A DNA stretch of 64,000 nucleotides from Thermincola carboxydiphila (GCA_016841725.1 JAENYP010000018.1:1-64000); one strand, 5' to 3'; positions 41,331 through 50,753 are shown, numbered from the stretch's first letter. The notes: generated from the letters alone by a model not told the origin. Numbers and translations are program-made.

Positions 41331-42550
41331 CTAAATTACTGCCTTTTCAACCTTATAGCCCAATGATTTAAGCTTAGAAATCATTTTCTGTTCTTCGGAC
41401 TTGGAGATACGTGTTTTAGCAGGAGGTTCTCTATAAGCTTCTTGCTTTTGAATAATATGGTATATGGCTGTAAGCATGGTCCGTGAAATGGCGACAATGG
41501 CTTTGTTATGACCCCTGCGGGCCTTGATAGAGTTGAACTTGTTGGTAATCCAGGTTCCGGTTTCTTTTACTGCAGCATTTGCGCACTGCACAGGCATTGA
41601 TTTAAGGTAGGAATTGCCTGGTTTGGAGCGTACACGTCTATTCTTACCAGCGGTGCGGTTGTTTTGTGGTGAGACGCCGCCCCAGGAACACAAGTGCATG
41701 GCAGAGTAGAATTTGGACATGTCAGTGCATATTTCTGCGATGATAGCAATTGCTGCAGTTTTTTTAATACCCGGCACAGAACAAAGAAGGTCAATAATCT
41801 TTTGATAAGGCTTAACTTTTCGTCAATCAAGGCTTCAATTTTGGTAATTTTCTCGCTGAGATTAAAAAAGTTGTCCAGGGCAATTCTTATTTTATTAGCT
41901 TGAGTTTCAGTGAGTTCTCCCCTTAAAGCTTCCATAAGTTCAGGAATTTTGCTGCGTAACTTCTTAAGGACAATTAACTGAAGCAAATCTTCAGTAATTT
42001 CCTCTTTGGCGAGAAGGGCAAATATAATATTCATGCCTGATTTGCCAAAGGTATCGGTAGCAACTGATGAGATCATTATATTGGACACAATGAGAGAATT
42101 TTGCACCCTGTTTTTTTCAGCGGAGCGCATTTTAATAAGTTTAGTCCTGTACCTGGTCAGTTCACGTAACTCCCTAATATCTCTGGGGGGAATGAAGCTG
42201 GGGTCAACAAGTCCAATTCTATGTAATTCGGAAAGCCATTTTGCATCGCGGACATCAGTCTTTTTTCCGGGAAAAGTTTTGGTCCGTCTGGGATTAGCGA
42301 GAGTAATGTCAAAATGATCTTCAAACAGGTTAAAAACAGGAATCCAGTACTTACCAGTACTTTCTAAGGCGATGTCCAAGCAGTTGCTTTGCAGGAGCCA
42401 TTCACGGGCAGACAGTATACCTGCCTGCATAGTTGAAAAAGTCTTGGTCCGGACAGAGTATGTGCCGTTAGCTTTAGTCTCATTCAATGCTATTGTGAAG
42501 GACTTTTTGTGAATATCGATACCGGCACAAATGGGATGAATAACCTTCAA
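41331..42550 (-). pseudogene. IS110-family transposase, frameshifted
   Basis: The N-terminal part has the DEDD nuclease motifs CAGIDIHKKSF, ALESTGKYWIP and KKTDVRDAKWL. The C-terminal part has the serine-containing Transposase_20 domain (CSVPGIKKTAAIAI and later SWGGVSPQNNRTAGK). The two are in different frames: the join lies near 41780-41790, where one base is missing between TTGAC and CTTCTTTG. TTG 42550 is the start, after AAGGAGG. IS110 enzymes recombine under guidance of a bridge RNA encoded next to the gene. The element sits right after the recombinase gene; its left end is not defined. Confidence 0.85.
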
Positions 42551-42570
42551 GGCCTGACCTCCTTTGAAAT

Positions 42571-42720
42571 ATTTTGCAGGCAGCCAAAAAACAACCTGTC
42601 ACACTTGAAAGTGTAGTATACGTCCTCAGAGGGAACAATTATTTATCCATTCAGGTTGTCGTCACATGGTTAGGCTCGGGTTTATCCCAGGATTAGATTC
42701 ACCAATCGGTACCTCGTGCT
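42571..42720 (-). ncRNA. Candidate IS110 bridge RNA region
   Basis: The non-coding block directly upstream of the transposase start folds into stems: CAACCTG (42592-42598) with CAGGTTG (42652-42658), and ACACTT with AAGTGT (42602-42615); read on the transposase strand the first stem ends in a T-run. Segments GAAAGTGTAGTAT, ACAATTATTTAT and GGTTAGGCTCGGGTTTATCC recur at 45768-45920 with different but still complementary stems. Position and structure suit a bridge RNA. The strand is assumed to be that of the transposase. Confidence 0.4.
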
Positions 42721-42852
42721 CTTAATGCTGTCTGTAATATCATGATAATGGAAGAAAGAGACCTGTGAAAGAGGGAATAGTGACCTTGTTTTCATATATT
42801 ATTTATGCCGCGAAGCTTACAGCGGAGCGGCATGGGGATGGTTAGACGAAAT
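42671..42852. repeat. 182-bp duplication, copy 1
   Basis: The segment from TAGGCTCGGGTTTATCC to GACGAAAT recurs at 44289-44470 with about three mismatches. It begins and ends near a GGTTAG(G/A)C motif. It contains no gene and carries a small stem GCCGC..GCGGC. It probably belongs to the IS110 end or to its preferred insertion site. Confidence 0.85.
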
Positions 42853-42910
42853 ACGGCTATCCATATTTGGGGCAAAAAAAATGGCCAAAATCAGTTGGCC
42901 TCTGTAAAGA

Positions 42911-43378
42911 TTATTTTTTAGTTAATCGCCTTTTGGGCTTTAGAAGTGAATGATATGAAGGTTTATCGTTGATTTTCTTTAGCCCGAGATAAGATATTAA
43001 AGCATTTTGTAAGACTTGAGAGAAGTTAACCTTTTTCTCTTCAGCAAGATCATTTAACCATTTTGGTAGTGTAAGAGTCTTTTTAACAGCTTTTTCTGCC
43101 ATTTCATCACGGATAGGTGGCATCCATACTTCTATTAATGCTACAAACTGGTTCTTTTCAAGGTTCAAACTCGAAATAGGCGATGGTTCCGGGATAGGTT
43201 CTCCTTCTTTCTCAAGTCCGTACAAATGGAGCTCCAGTGCATCTTTAGCCATATAAAGCGCATCATCATCTGTATCACCACATGATAAACATCCTGGCAA
43301 ATCAGGGAACTCAACCGAAATACCATCTGCTTCAATTGAGAAAACAGCAGGGAAAATGTATTTATCTTTTTTGTTCAT
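42911..43378 (-). CDS. hicB: HicB-type antitoxin
   Basis: A 155-residue antitoxin of the HicB family. The N-terminal partly degraded RNase H-like fold is seen in FPAVFSIEADGISVEFPDLPGCLS, given here as residues about 8-32, and in ALYMAKDALELHLYGLEKEGEPIPEPS-type sequence following. The C-terminal part (LPKWLNDLAEEKKVNFSQVLQNAL) resembles a DNA-binding ribbon-helix-helix or HTH for autoregulation. ATG 43378 has GGAGG nine bases ahead; that site lies at the end of hicA. It neutralises HicA. Confidence 0.88.
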   Translation of the reverse strand: MNKKDKYIFPAVFSIEADGISVEFPDLPGCLSCGDTDDDALYMAKDALELHLYGLEKEGEPIPEPSPISSLNLEKNQFVALIEVWMPPIRDEMAEKAVKKTLTLPKWLNDLAEEKKVNFSQVLQNALISYLGLKKINDKPSYHSLLKPKRRLTKK

Positions 43379-43383
43379 GAACT

Positions 43384-43587
43384 TCAACCTCCTTCTAGCT
43401 TAAGCCCGGCTTGCTTTAAGATGCTTTTGACAGTTTTAATTGGCAAATCTTTATTAGGATGAGGGACAGTGACTAATCCCTTTTTAGTAGGATGTTTTAA
43501 CTGGATATGGTCACCGCGATACCTTACATCTTTCCAACCATCGTCGTATAAGATTTTAAGAATTTCTCTGGAAGAATATGATTTCAT
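43384..43587 (-). CDS. hicA: HicA-type mRNA interferase toxin
   Basis: A 67-residue toxin with a double-stranded-RNA-binding-like fold: MKSYSSREILKILYDDGW, then RYRGDHIQLKHP with the catalytic His near residue 28, and TVPHPNKDLPIKTVKSILKQ. It cleaves mRNA when free of HicB. The toxin-first order with a six-base gap to hicB is standard. The pair lies between two IS110 remnants, which suggests it came with the mobile region. Confidence 0.9.
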   Translation of the reverse strand: MKSYSSREILKILYDDGWKDVRYRGDHIQLKHPTKKGLVTVPHPNKDLPIKTVKSILKQAGLKLEGG

Positions 43588-43689
43588 AAGATGCTCCTAC
43601 AAATAAATCAATACAAAAACATTATAACACGTACGATGATACGTGTCAATGAACTTGGGCGGATAGCCGTACATCGCCTAAACCAGCTA

Positions 43690-44222
43690 GTAAACGTCAA
43701 GAGCTTTTTAAAAAAATTTTTTGCCCTTTTAAAAAGGCATAGCAAAGCAAGCCTATCGAGAAGGTGGATGATATCTTCCCTGCCAGCTGATAAAATGGCT
43801 TCCGGAGTGGGGAATGCTCCAATTACCCGAAGGGATGAATCACCGCAAACCTTGGAGAAAACATTTAGATAGAGAGGGAATAGCTGCTCCAGAATGCTTT
43901 GGAATCTTAGCTGAATTTCGGTATAAACGTTTGTAAGACCATCGTACAGGCGGCAAAGGTTACGTAATTCCGCAATATCCGGATTGACCGGCCGAAGAGG
44001 TGCCCGATCATCCAGATAATATAATTTGGCAATACGGTTTGAATCCACTTTATCCGTTTTGACTTTGCGAACAGAACGGCGTTTCTGTTCATGGGTTTCC
44101 AGCGGATTAAGAGCAATCACCGAATACCCGGCATCCATCAGGCAGTAGGTAAGAGGTCTGGAATAATTGCCGGTCGATTCAAGAATAATATCGGGTTTTT
44201 TACCGGATACCTGCTCAACCTA
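43690..44222 (-). pseudogene. IS110-family transposase fragment, second copy
   Basis: A middle fragment of a different IS110 enzyme: IILESTGNYSRPL carries the second acidic residue, and VRKVKTDKVDSNRIA the third and fourth. The first DEDD motif (GIDVSK region) and the whole C-terminal serine domain are missing; the reading frame enters through a stop near 44222 and loses similarity near 43690 at an A/T-rich run. The hicA gene follows about 100 bases beyond. Confidence 0.75.
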
Positions 44223-44288
44223 CGGGGTCAAAAAGCCCCAACAACGGCCACGTCCTAAACCCTGGTTTTACTCCAGTGTAAAGGATAA

Positions 44289-44470
44289 TAGGCTCGGGTT
44301 TATCCCAGGATTGGATTCACCAATCGGTACCTCGTGCTCTTAATGCTGTCTGTAATATCATGATAATGGAAGAAAGAGACCTGTGAAAGAGGGAATAGTG
44401 ACCTTGTTTTCATATATTATTTATGCCGCGAAGCTTACAGCGGCGCGGCATGGGGATGGTTAGGCGAAAT
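44289..44470. repeat. 182-bp duplication, copy 2
   Basis: Near-identical to 42671-42852. Here the sequence before it is unrelated to that of copy 1, so the left junction falls exactly before TAGGCTCGGG. The right end GGTTAGGCGAAATGGATCA has an inverted relative near 44909-44930 (TGATCCACATCGCCTAAACC) on the far side of the gene at 44533-44832. Confidence 0.85.
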
Positions 44471-44532
44471 GGATCATACCTTTGTAGAATTCTTTGCAAA
44501 AAAAATTACCCGGAGTACCGGGTTAAAAATGT

Positions 44533-44832
44533 TTAGCAACATGCCTTACTAAGGGATCCTTTGATATCAAAGACAAACCCCTTAGCCCATAAACTATTTA
44601 AGAAATCAATACTAATTGCCATAGAATCATTGTAATATTTCTTATTGATTAGTACCTTAAAGCCGTCAAACTGTATTATAGCGTCGTTATCATTCTGTGA
44701 CTTATCCAAAGTCAGATGAAAACTTGGACCTCTTCAGCCGCCACCTGCCTCAAAAATTCTTATAGTATTGGAGTTGCTTTTCTTGATTAATTTTCTAATT
44801 TCCTGTTCAGCTCGATATGTAATTTTAATCAT
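44533..44832 (-). CDS. HesB/IscA-like selenoprotein candidate (in-frame TGA)
   Basis: A 99-codon gene that reads through one in-frame TGA at 44736-44734 (codon 33): MIKITYRAEQEIRKLI..., IRIFEAGGG-U-RGPSFHL, ..., SLSKACC. The HesB/IscA-like family has GGG-C-xGPxF at this place, so TGA replaces the conserved cysteine, as in the known HesB-like (seleno)protein group. Reading frame and family resemblance continue on both sides. Downstream, TCCAAGT can pair with ACTTTGGA around a nine-base loop containing UG, a plausible bacterial SECIS. ATG 44832 has GGGAGGTG upstream. The alternative is a nonsense mutation in a decaying region. No sel genes are in the window. Confidence 0.7.
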
Positions 44833-44918
44833 TTAGAGTCACCTCCCAATAGAACAATTATACCCCATAGGGGTATTAAAGTAAAGTTGTAGTTCAACTA
44901 TTCAGCAACCGGTGATCC

Positions 44919-45290
44919 ACATCGCCTAAACCAGCTAGTGTTTTTAAAAAAAAATTTTTGCCCTTTTAAAAAGGCATAGCAAAGCAAGCCTACCAATGGT
45001 AGACTTAAGAAAAGCAGTACCGTGTTGATTCTAGGTCAGTGTAGAGAAAACATTTGAGTAATAAGGGAAAAGCAGATCTAAAACGCTTTGGAATCTTAAC
45101 TGGGACTCAATATATAGCGAATTGATTCCTCATAGTGCCGACATAAAACACTTAATGGCGTTTTTGCTGATGAGTCTGGATGGTGTTTAAAACGATGACG
45201 GAAGATCCAGCCTCCTGCAGGATACAGCTAATAGGCTTTGAGTAAGACGGTCAATGAGCAGTGAAATACCTTGCGGGGTGTGAGTCCAGT
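44919..45290 (-). pseudogene. Degraded IS110-family copy, third remnant
   Basis: The stretch shares blocks with the fragment at 43690-44222: CATCGCCTAAACCAGCTAGT, a TTGCCCTTTTAAAAAGGC run, GCATAGCAAAGCAAGCCTA, then a diverged GAGAAAACATTT and GCTTTGGAATCTTA. No open frame survives. The rest of the 620-base gap from 44833 to 45451 shows no other gene. Confidence 0.65.
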
Positions 45291-45451
45291 TTAAAAAAGG
45301 CGCAGCTCAATTAAATACAAAGGGCATGTCCTTTTTAAACCTAGATTGGCTAAACAAATCTGCTACAGTATTGACCTGTACCAGATGTAGTTTAATCCTG
45401 TGGTTTCAAGAAGAACCACAAGAAATAGATTGAAGTAGGGGAGTAAGAGAC

Positions 45452-45631
45452 ATGGATTTTGAGCTAATAAAGCTTATTTGGCAAGCCTTGAATTTAATTA
45501 TTCTAATAGTATTGGGCTTTTTAATAATTATTGCTCCGTTGTGGATATTTAAGAAAGTTAATAGAATAGAGAAACGGTTAGACAACTTAGAAAACAAAAT
45601 AGCTAAGATAAATTCGAACGCAAAATCTTAA
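45452..45631 (+). CDS. Small membrane protein with coiled-coil tail (59 residues)
   Basis: A short gene reading MDFELIKLIWQALNLIIL and on. One membrane segment covers about residues 14-32, followed by KKVNRIEKRLDNLENKIAKI, a heptad-like coiled coil. A GGGGAGTAAGAG ribosome site precedes ATG 45452. Proteins of this shape are often phage or plasmid-borne, or act as small membrane anchors. The family is not recognised. Confidence 0.6.
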   Translation: MDFELIKLIWQALNLIILIVLGFLIIIAPLWIFKKVNRIEKRLDNLENKIAKINSNAKS

Positions 45632-45767
45632 GAGTATGGTGGTCTAGTGCCAACTTCGTATAATAACGGGCTAAATGGCTCCGGCTGCGCCTCCGACCCA
45701 AATTCCCCCGTCCTTGGGCTGTCACGTGTACGACTTTCAACTTGGAAACCTTCTTTTCATCAGTATA

Positions 45768-45920
45768 TAGGCAGCAAAAGGCAGCCGGTAAACTACGAAA
45801 GTGTAGTATCCGTGCTCAAATGCACAATTATTTATTCTTCAAGCTGCCGTCGCAAGGTTAGGCTCGGGTTTATCCCATGAGATTGGAAACGCCAATCGCG
45901 ATAACGCGCTCTAAGCTAAG
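45768..45920. ncRNA. Structured element related to the IS110-flanking RNA
   Basis: It shares GAAAGTGTAGTAT, ACAATTATTTATTC, the GTCGC/GTCAC-AGGTTAGGC junction and GGCTCGGGTTTATCCCA with 42571-42720. The outer stem here is GGCAGC (45780-45785) with GCTGCC (45843-45848) instead of CAACCTG/CAGGTTG, and GATTGG pairs with CCAATC downstream. Sequence changes with pairing kept indicate selection on structure. There is no transposase beside it; it precedes the gene at 45955. The preceding 135 bases (45632-45767) show nothing recognisable. Confidence 0.45.
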
Positions 45921-45954
45921 TTCAAAGGCTATTAAAATGGGGAGGATGTGTATA

Positions 45955-48134
45955 ATGCTTAAAGAAGAAAACAATGGATTGTACATGCCTTTATTACAAA
46001 CTTTCGTATTTGTAGTTATCGTTATTTTGTCGTTAGGTGTAGCTGCAGTTCCTGTATCCGCTGAGTTAGAGTGGAATTCAATTGCTGCTGAGCGAAATGT
46101 CTTCAGAGATATAGCATTAAATAATCAAGGATTATATGTGGTTGTTGGTAATGATGGCCTTATTAAAACATCATATGACCTGAAAAAATGGACTTTCCAG
46201 TATTCCAACACGGAAGAATCTCTTTTTGGCTGTGTCTGGGGCAATAATAAATATGTTGCAGTTGGATTCAATGGCACGATTCTATTTTCCGGGAATGGAG
46301 TCAAATGGGATTATGTTCAGATTGAAGAAGAAATTGATTTGACAGGCATTACATGGGGAGAAGGAAAATTTGTAGCTGTTGGAACTACATATGGATTGAC
46401 CGGTACAAACGATATCAGATATATCCTAACATCTACCGATGGGACAAAATGGACTATAGCAAAAAAGGTATTTGGGTCCTTTGCCTGGGATGCGGTAGAT
46501 TATATAAATGGACAATTCATAGCTTATAACTCTTGGGACGATTTGGCAATTTCCGAAGATGGAGTTAACTGGACGATAAAAAAATTTAATGATGACAAAA
46601 GAATTAACAGCATTATTTGGGATGGGAAAAAATATGTTGCCCTGGGTGACAACTCATCTATATGGACATCGGTAAATGCCCTTGACTGGACCCCTGTACA
46701 GAATAACATTCAGGACGGGTTATATATAGATAATTTAATTCTTTATAATGACAGATATTATGCAGCAGCATGGTTCAACAGTAAGATGTATGTAATTGTC
46801 TCTGAAGACTTGGAGCACTGGAAGATGGCAGGGGAACACGGCTTCGAGAATGTTTCAAAAATGATTAGTACTAAGGGTTGGCTGGTAACTGTTGGAACGT
46901 ATGAAACTGTAAGCATGTCAAAGGATGGTATAAAATGGGATGAGCGTAAATTGTTCTCGACCCAACTCAAAAAAGTCGTATTTAATGGAGAAAAGGTTTT
47001 GGCAATAGGATATGACGGTACAATTATGGGCAATGACGGTTCGGGGTGGGAAATAATTCAGGAAAACGTAATGAAACAGGATTAGCTGATGTGGCGTGGA
47101 CCGGGAAAGAGTTTTTGGCTATGGAATATAACTATAGTTATGCGCCAGAAACATTTGAGACTCTTGATTATAGTCTGTATAGGTCTGTTGATGGGACTCA
47201 ATGGGAATACTGGGGTACTATTACGAAAACTAACTTAGAACATATTTTTTATATGAATAACATTTATTATGTAATCGGGAAACAAGGAATGATGTTGTGG
47301 TCTTCGGATGGAAAAGAGTGGATGGAAATCGAAACAGGTACTACAAATCAACTAAACGGATTAGCGTGGAATGGTGAACAATTTGTTTGTGTAGGGGATA
47401 ATGGATTAATTCTGAGCTCTCCAAATGGAATTGAATGGACAAATAGAAAAACAGGCACAGTAAGTAATTTAAACGATATAGTCTGGAATGGCAAAACATT
47501 TATAACTGTGGGGAATAATAAAACAATTTTGAAATCGAAGGATGGGTTTATTTGGAAAAAATATTTTGATGAGGTTGACAATTACGATTTAATCGATATG
47601 TTATGGGATGGAGAACGATTTATTCTTTTACATCGACAGGGGGAGGTATTGTCAACAAAAGATGGAAATCAACTAATTACTGAATCAACCAGCCCTAACT
47701 ACTACCAGCCATTAAGTATGGCATGGAATGGTGAAGTATATATAATTGTAGGTAGAGGGGGTTCAATTGCAGTTTGTATGCCGACAGATATTATAAAAGT
47801 AAAAATAAATGGCGTTCCAATTCCTTTTGATGTAGCCCCTAGGTTGATTAATGGCAGGACTATGATTCCAGCCAGAACAGTAATGGAAAAACTCGGGGCA
47901 GATATAAAATGGGAGGCAAAAAATCAAACTGTTAAAATAATTAAAGACTCTATTAAGATATCCTTAACTATTGGCGAACCAAATGCAATAGTGAACGGGG
48001 AAAAAGTTCAATTAGACTCACCGGCTATAGTGATTGACGGAAGGACTTTAATCCCGGTCAGGTTTGTAGCTGAATCTTTGGGGGCTTCTGTATCCTGGAA
48101 TTCAGATGCAAGAACAGCGTTGATAAATAATTAG
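45955..48134 (+). pseudogene. Secreted beta-propeller / copper-amine-oxidase-N-domain protein, frameshifted
   Basis: Two adjoining frames belong to one protein of about 725 residues. It has a signal peptide (membrane segment ending VPVSAELEW), repeated blades of the type W(D/N)G..(F/Y)VAVG..G.I..S.DG..W, as in YCF48/BNR-like propellers, and at the C-terminus two units of the copper amine oxidase N-terminal domain (INGRTMIPARTVMEKLGA and IDGRTLIPVRFVAESLGA). The break lies near 47050-47080, where frame 1 stops at 47085 and frame 2 resumes at NETGLADVAWTG. Such proteins are cell-wall displayed. ATG 45955 follows GGGGAGG. A sequencing error would give the same picture. Confidence 0.8.
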
Positions 48135-48334
48135 CTCAAGATAAATGTTTATGGAAGCAATGTATGATAACATAAGCTTGTTTTTTTAAAAAAGAACATT
48201 TTGGGACGAATTATCTGTGGCCACATCGTATGGTCATAGAGTGATATCCCTCCCTGTCAGTTTCAGGATTAATTCCGCAATATCAGTGATTTTCGTCCTG
48301 GATGTACTCAATTTAAACAGCTGTTTACCGGTAT

Positions 48335-48592
48335 TCAGCTTGGTAGGGTAATCATAATACTTAACGCTTCTTCCCAGTCTTGTTCTTTCACTTTCTGGTT
48401 GATTTCCTCGTATTTATGCGCCTGATGAGTTGGATAGTATTGATCCATGATATTTACTAAACAGTCTTTAGATAATTCATTAGATATAAATTCCAGTATT
48501 AATTTTGTTTCTTCAAGCCCGCCTGGCATCATAAGATGTCGGATGATTTAGTTTCTCGTAACCACCGCAATTATAGACCAGAGGTATTTTTA
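48335..48592 (-). pseudogene. Remnant of a PflX-like radical SAM protein
   Basis: Two non-adjacent parts are joined: an N-terminal scrap LKIPLVYNCGGYE (48555-48592) and, in another frame, the C-terminal IIRHLMMPGGLEETKLILEFI to about 48335. Both match COG1313-type radical SAM proteins related to pyruvate formate-lyase activase. The radical SAM core between them is deleted. A further minus-strand open stretch (48234-48342, ending KLTGRDITL) is a 35-residue scrap of unknown origin. The rest of the gap 48135-48872 holds nothing else I can name; a hairpin with CCAAG/CTTGG lies near 48813-48830. Confidence 0.65.
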
Positions 48593-48872
48593 ATTACACT
48601 TAATAATATGTTTTTTCGCTAGATTAGCCCGCTGTTGTAATGAACCAGTTTGATGAAGTTTAATATAGCCGGGTTGAAAATCCATATTAATATTCCGCCT
48701 TTATTATTAAAGTTAATTATTAATTGATTTGAGATGTATTATTCCTTTTTACTGATTTATTATTAACTAAGTAAATCTGAGGCCCCGTCACATCACCTAA
48801 TGCGATAGTACGCCAAGTAAAGCTTGGTACAGCTTACGTGGTGAGATTTAGTGAGCTTAATGGAGGGAAAAA

Positions 48873-49406
48873 ATGATTCGAAAATGTTGTGATTCTGATT
48901 TTGAGATGATTTATTCTATCGTTAATGATGCTGCACAGGCATATAAAGGTGTTATACCTGTCGATCGTTGGAATGATGAATACATGACTAAGAGTGAACT
49001 ACTCGATGAAATTGAAAGTGGTGTAGAGTTTTGGGGCTTTAAAGAGAGTGGGGAACTTATCGGAGTGATGGGTTTACAGCATGTCCAAGATGTTACTTTG
49101 ATTAGACATGCGTATGTTCGAACAATTCAAAGGAATAAAGGTATTGGTGGTAAGTTGCTGGAACATTTAAGGTCATTAATTGATAAGCCAATTCTTATGG
49201 GAACCTGGGCAGATGCTCATTGGGCAATTCGGTTTTATGAAAAAAACGGATTTGTGCTAGTTTCTAAAGAGGAAAAGGAAAGATTACTTCGAAAATATTG
49301 GAACATTCCGGAACGCCAAATAGAAACCTCGGTAGTGTTAAAGGAAAGAAGTAGAGTAAATTACGGAAACCTGCAAAAAGAGGCCTTACTCGAAGTTGAA
49401 AGATAA
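48873..49406 (+). CDS. GNAT-family N-acetyltransferase
   Basis: A 177-residue acetyltransferase. The acetyl-CoA loop is RTIQRNKGIGGKLLEHL near residues 86-102 and AIRFYEKNGFVLVSKEEKERLL follows near 123, both typical of GNAT enzymes. The N-terminal IRKCCDSDFEMIYSIVNDAAQAYKG segment fits small-molecule GNATs; a slightly long C-terminal tail extends past RQIETSVVL. The substrate is unknown. ATG 48873 follows GGAGGG. It lies among broken genes in the accessory island. Confidence 0.85.
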   Translation: MIRKCCDSDFEMIYSIVNDAAQAYKGVIPVDRWNDEYMTKSELLDEIESGVEFWGFKESGELIGVMGLQHVQDVTLIRHAYVRTIQRNKGIGGKLLEHLRSLIDKPILMGTWADAHWAIRFYEKNGFVLVSKEEKERLLRKYWNIPERQIETSVVLKERSRVNYGNLQKEALLEVER

Positions 49407-49424
49407 GAAAGGAAGCGAGAAAAA

Positions 49425-49542
49425 ATGACGGACAAGGAACAGATGAAGCCATTCTTCGACTTCTGATTTCGGCCCGCTGTTCTTTAAGAGACTGAAGGAG
49501 GTTACGAACAACAAAGCATTTTGGGATCCTACCCAAAAGTAG
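49425..49542 (+). pseudogene. Short broken gene, unidentified
   Basis: MTDKEQMKPFFDF runs into a stop, and after a frame change GPLFFKRLKEVTNNKAFW continues to a stop at 49542. The two together look like the remains of a small protein. I cannot identify it. GGAAGCGAG precedes the ATG. Confidence 0.35.
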
Positions 49543-49616
49543 CCATTGATTCATATAGGAGTGAAAGACAGTGGCTATGAAGAAATAAGAAAAGTACAGA
49601 CGAAAGGAGTCAAATA

Positions 49617-50297
49617 ATGCTACTGGTTTTAAATTGTCTTGTCGATGATAAAAACGCAGATGAATTTGATAGGGCCATGTCAATACTGCTTGATAAGACT
49701 AATTGCGTTTACCAAACTTTTAGAGCGTGCCAAACAGACAGTATTGCAGATTTACATCAATTTTCCCATCTTCTAATATCAGGTTCTGAGGCCTCGGCGT
49801 TAGATGATAATTCATGGGATGAATTACTGGTTAATACCATTGGCAGCTTTATTGCAGACAAAAAGCCGGTTTTAGGTATTTGTTACGGTCACCAATTTCT
49901 TGCCAGAATGATTGTTGGAAAAAGGTGCCTTAAAAAAAGAGAACAACCGGAAATAGGCTGGGTCAAGATTCACACCTATACTAATGAGTTGTTTAAAAAC
50001 GTAAATGATAAAGTGAGTTTTGTATTACATTATGATGAAGTAACGTATTTAACTGATGATTTTCAGATAATTGCTTCATCCCAATCTTGTCCTGTCCATT
50101 CATATCAGTATAAAGACCTCCCTGTGTGGGGAATCCAATTTCACCCAGAATATAACTTGGAACAATCAAGGGAAATACTTGTGGCATATTCTAAAATTGA
50201 GCCGAAATTTGGCCAGTGTTTCATTAATGATTTGGATAAGGGACGTGATTTGGGAAATATTACGCAAGTTATTAAAAACTTTTTGGAAGTTCGTTAA
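49617..50297 (+). CDS. Class I glutamine amidotransferase-like protein
   Basis: A 226-residue protein of the GATase1 fold, similar to the GMP synthase glutaminase family. The nucleophile elbow is GICYGHQFLA with Cys near residue 84, and the His-Glu pair is in GIQFHPEYN near 175. No synthetase domain is attached, so it may hydrolyse gamma-glutamyl amides (such as gamma-glutamyl polyamines) or supply ammonia to an unlinked partner. ATG 49617 follows AAAGGAGTC. It lies in the accessory island next to a GNAT gene. Confidence 0.85.
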   Translation: MLLVLNCLVDDKNADEFDRAMSILLDKTNCVYQTFRACQTDSIADLHQFSHLLISGSEASALDDNSWDELLVNTIGSFIADKKPVLGICYGHQFLARMIVGKRCLKKREQPEIGWVKIHTYTNELFKNVNDKVSFVLHYDEVTYLTDDFQIIASSQSCPVHSYQYKDLPVWGIQFHPEYNLEQSREILVAYSKIEPKFGQCFINDLDKGRDLGNITQVIKNFLEVR

Positions 50298-50356
50298 TTA
50301 AAGGATATCGAACAACGTTTTAATCAGTATTTTGCTAAGGGCGAAGGGTAAAGTCG

Positions 50357-50626
50357 GTGAAATCAATATATATCATCTTGATTATTATAAATATTTGTGG
50401 GTTTATTGCAATGGGTTATGATAAGCTGCAGGCAAAAAGAGGGAGTCGGCGTATTCCGGAAATCAATTTTTTCATTACCTCATTGCTGGGCGGAGCTGCC
50501 GGAGTTTTTTTAGCCATGAGGCTATTTCGGCATAAAACAAAGCATTATTCTTTTGTTATCGGAATCCCGGTATTATTGGGGTTAAACCTTTTAAGCATAT
50601 ATTTATTAGTAAATCCTTTTAATTAA
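50357..50626 (+). CDS. DUF1294 family membrane protein
   Basis: An 89-residue protein with three hydrophobic segments. It matches DUF1294: GYDKLQAKRGSRRIPE near residues 21-36, LLGGAAGVFLAM, and RHKTKHYSFVIGIP. Function is unknown. GTG 50357 is the only plausible start. Confidence 0.85.
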   Translation: MKSIYIILIIINICGFIAMGYDKLQAKRGSRRIPEINFFITSLLGGAAGVFLAMRLFRHKTKHYSFVIGIPVLLGLNLLSIYLLVNPFN

Positions 50627-50753
50627 TTCTCACGAGAGATTTTGCCGTCACCACGCCTGCACAAAAACTCCCCCAAAAAAAAGGAAAATGTCGAACAATG
50701 TCGAAATAAAGTATTTGTGAAGCAAGATAACAACATTATGTAAGGTGTGGAAA

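Noticed and set aside
41780-41790. Programmed frameshift in the IS110 transposase
   Set aside because: There is no slippery heptamer and IS110 enzymes are normally made from one frame. A single-base loss is simpler.
48790-48850. attC-like hairpin before the GNAT gene
   Set aside because: TCACC/GGTGA and CCAAG/CTTGG stems exist, but the GTTRRRY box is missing, so it is left as a plain hairpin.
49425-49542. Second selenoprotein (TGA after FFDF)
   Set aside because: Sequence after the TGA continues in a different frame, so this is a frameshifted remnant, not a recoded stop.
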